Shown here: positions 63,607-64,000 of the stretch, piece after piece
How positions within the stretch are numbered: the stretch's first letter is position 1
Layout: the number at the start of each line of letters is the position of its first letter
DNA from: Alkalicoccus luteus
GTDB lineage: Bacteria > Bacillota > Bacilli > Bacillales > Salisediminibacteriaceae
DNA: 64,000 nt
Direction: 5' to 3'
Assembly: GCF_012034335.1 (NCBI RefSeq)
Contig: NZ_JAATHJ010000008.1
Coordinates: 84,704 to 148,703 of the forward strand
The notes under the pieces: generated by a model
Database searches by the model: none
Told to the model about the DNA's origin: nothing
What the model saw: only the letters and a program-made list of their open reading frames with translations
Position numbers and translations under genes: made by a program

Positions 63607-64000
63607 ACGAAATGCCTGGAACCCTCGTGTGACAAGGGTCTCAGGCATTTTTAAATACACCAGACGTGTTACTAGGAATTCGCCTGGAGATCGAGGATAT
63701 TCGGAGGAGGCTTCACCCCTAGCGCCCCAAAGGTTCGCCGCTGTTTCTGGGTCACTTCGGTACACTGAAACAGGTCTCCGTCTTTTGTAGAAAAATGTCC
63801 CACCCGAGTTCGACAGTTACTAGGTAAACGAAATGCCTGGGAACCCTACTAAGACAAGGGTTCTCAGGCATTCTTGAATACACCAGACGTGTTACTAGGA
63901 ATTCGCCTGGAGATCGAGGATATTGGGAGGAGGCTTCAACCCTAGCGCCCCAAAGGTTCGCCGCTGTTTCTGGGTCACTTCCGTACACTGAAACAGGTCT
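63584..64000. repeat. Tandem ~221-bp direct repeat at the end of the polysaccharide operon
   Basis: Two copies, starting with GTTCGACAGTTACTAGG at 63587 and 63808, are nearly identical over about 200 bp; the second runs off the window. Each contains a terminator-like hairpin AAATGCCTG..CCCT..AGGG..CAGGCATT (63610-63651 and the equivalent in copy 2). Open frames on the minus strand (MYRSDPETAANLWGAR and similar) occur in both copies but have no ribosome site and no recognised family. It may be a repeated intergenic element or the edge of a mobile element. Confidence 0.8.

Noticed and set aside
63577..63988. Two minus-strand frames (62 and 78 codons) in the terminal repeat, considered as transposase remnants
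   Set aside because: They recur only because the DNA is repeated. No ribosome site and no transposase motif was recognised.

Overview
The window looks like a chromosome segment of a low-to-mid GC Gram-positive rod of the Bacillaceae, probably an alkaliphilic or haloalkaliphilic relative of Bacillus. Evidence: strong AGGAGG-type ribosome sites, GTG/TTG starts, a TagGH-type polymer exporter, three LytR-CpsA-Psr (LCP) attachment enzymes, secreted proteins with very acidic Glu/Asp/Ser repeats, and a Bacillus-type tyrosine-kinase exopolysaccharide operon. Almost every gene concerns the cell envelope. No tRNA, rRNA, CRISPR array or recognisable transposase was seen.

Region 1 (1-21.7 kb) is the most unusual. 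A plus-strand operon (1768-13780) encodes two glycosyltransferases, a TagG-like permease, a double-ATPase TagH-like subunit, a large GT2 protein, one TupA/YheC-like ATP-grasp protein and three paralogous cyanophycin-synthetase-like ATP-grasp proteins, the last carrying a C-terminal acylphosphatase domain. On the minus strand follow a CapA phosphatase-ATP-grasp fusion and two helical-barrel proteins. The second barrel was fused to a fourth cyanophycin-synthetase-like ATP-grasp domain but is now split by a one-base frameshift. Six ATP-grasp domains beside a polymer exporter suggest an amide-linked amino-acid or peptide decoration of an exported glycan, comparable in concept to teichuronopeptide.

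Region 2 (22-30 kb, plus the gene cut by the left edge) encodes three large secreted proteins: an acidic protein, a glucosaminidase-type autolysin and a subtilase. They share one wall-binding repeat (core FPxxPSxRYGPVT). Region 3 (30.6-48.2 kb) has a WbaP-like initiating transferase with GalE, three LCP proteins, an AbgT transporter, an SH3/amidase autolysin, a NERD protein, Ugd and GalU (UDP-glucuronate supply), a LuxR-type regulator, an SGNH hydrolase and a small Cys-rich protein preceded by five copies of a TCCAC-N4-GTGGA palindrome.

Region 4 (48.4-63.6 kb) is a Wzx/Wzy exopolysaccharide operon: chain-length regulator, tyrosine kinase and PHP phosphatase, a probable EAR (epsC) leader RNA, enzymes for a bacillosamine-type sugar and for UDP-GalNAcA, two GT4 enzymes, two acetyltransferases with disrupted reading frames, the Wzy polymerase and the Wzx flippase. 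Base composition drops sharply inside the epsC-like gene, so the distal part looks like an exchanged cassette. It ends in a tandem ~221-bp repeat that runs off the window.

Scattered through the gene-free gaps are at least seven arrays of short motifs spaced almost exactly 21 bp apart, most closed by a GCTTCGGC-N4-GCCGAAGC hairpin. They are the main structure not explained by genes.
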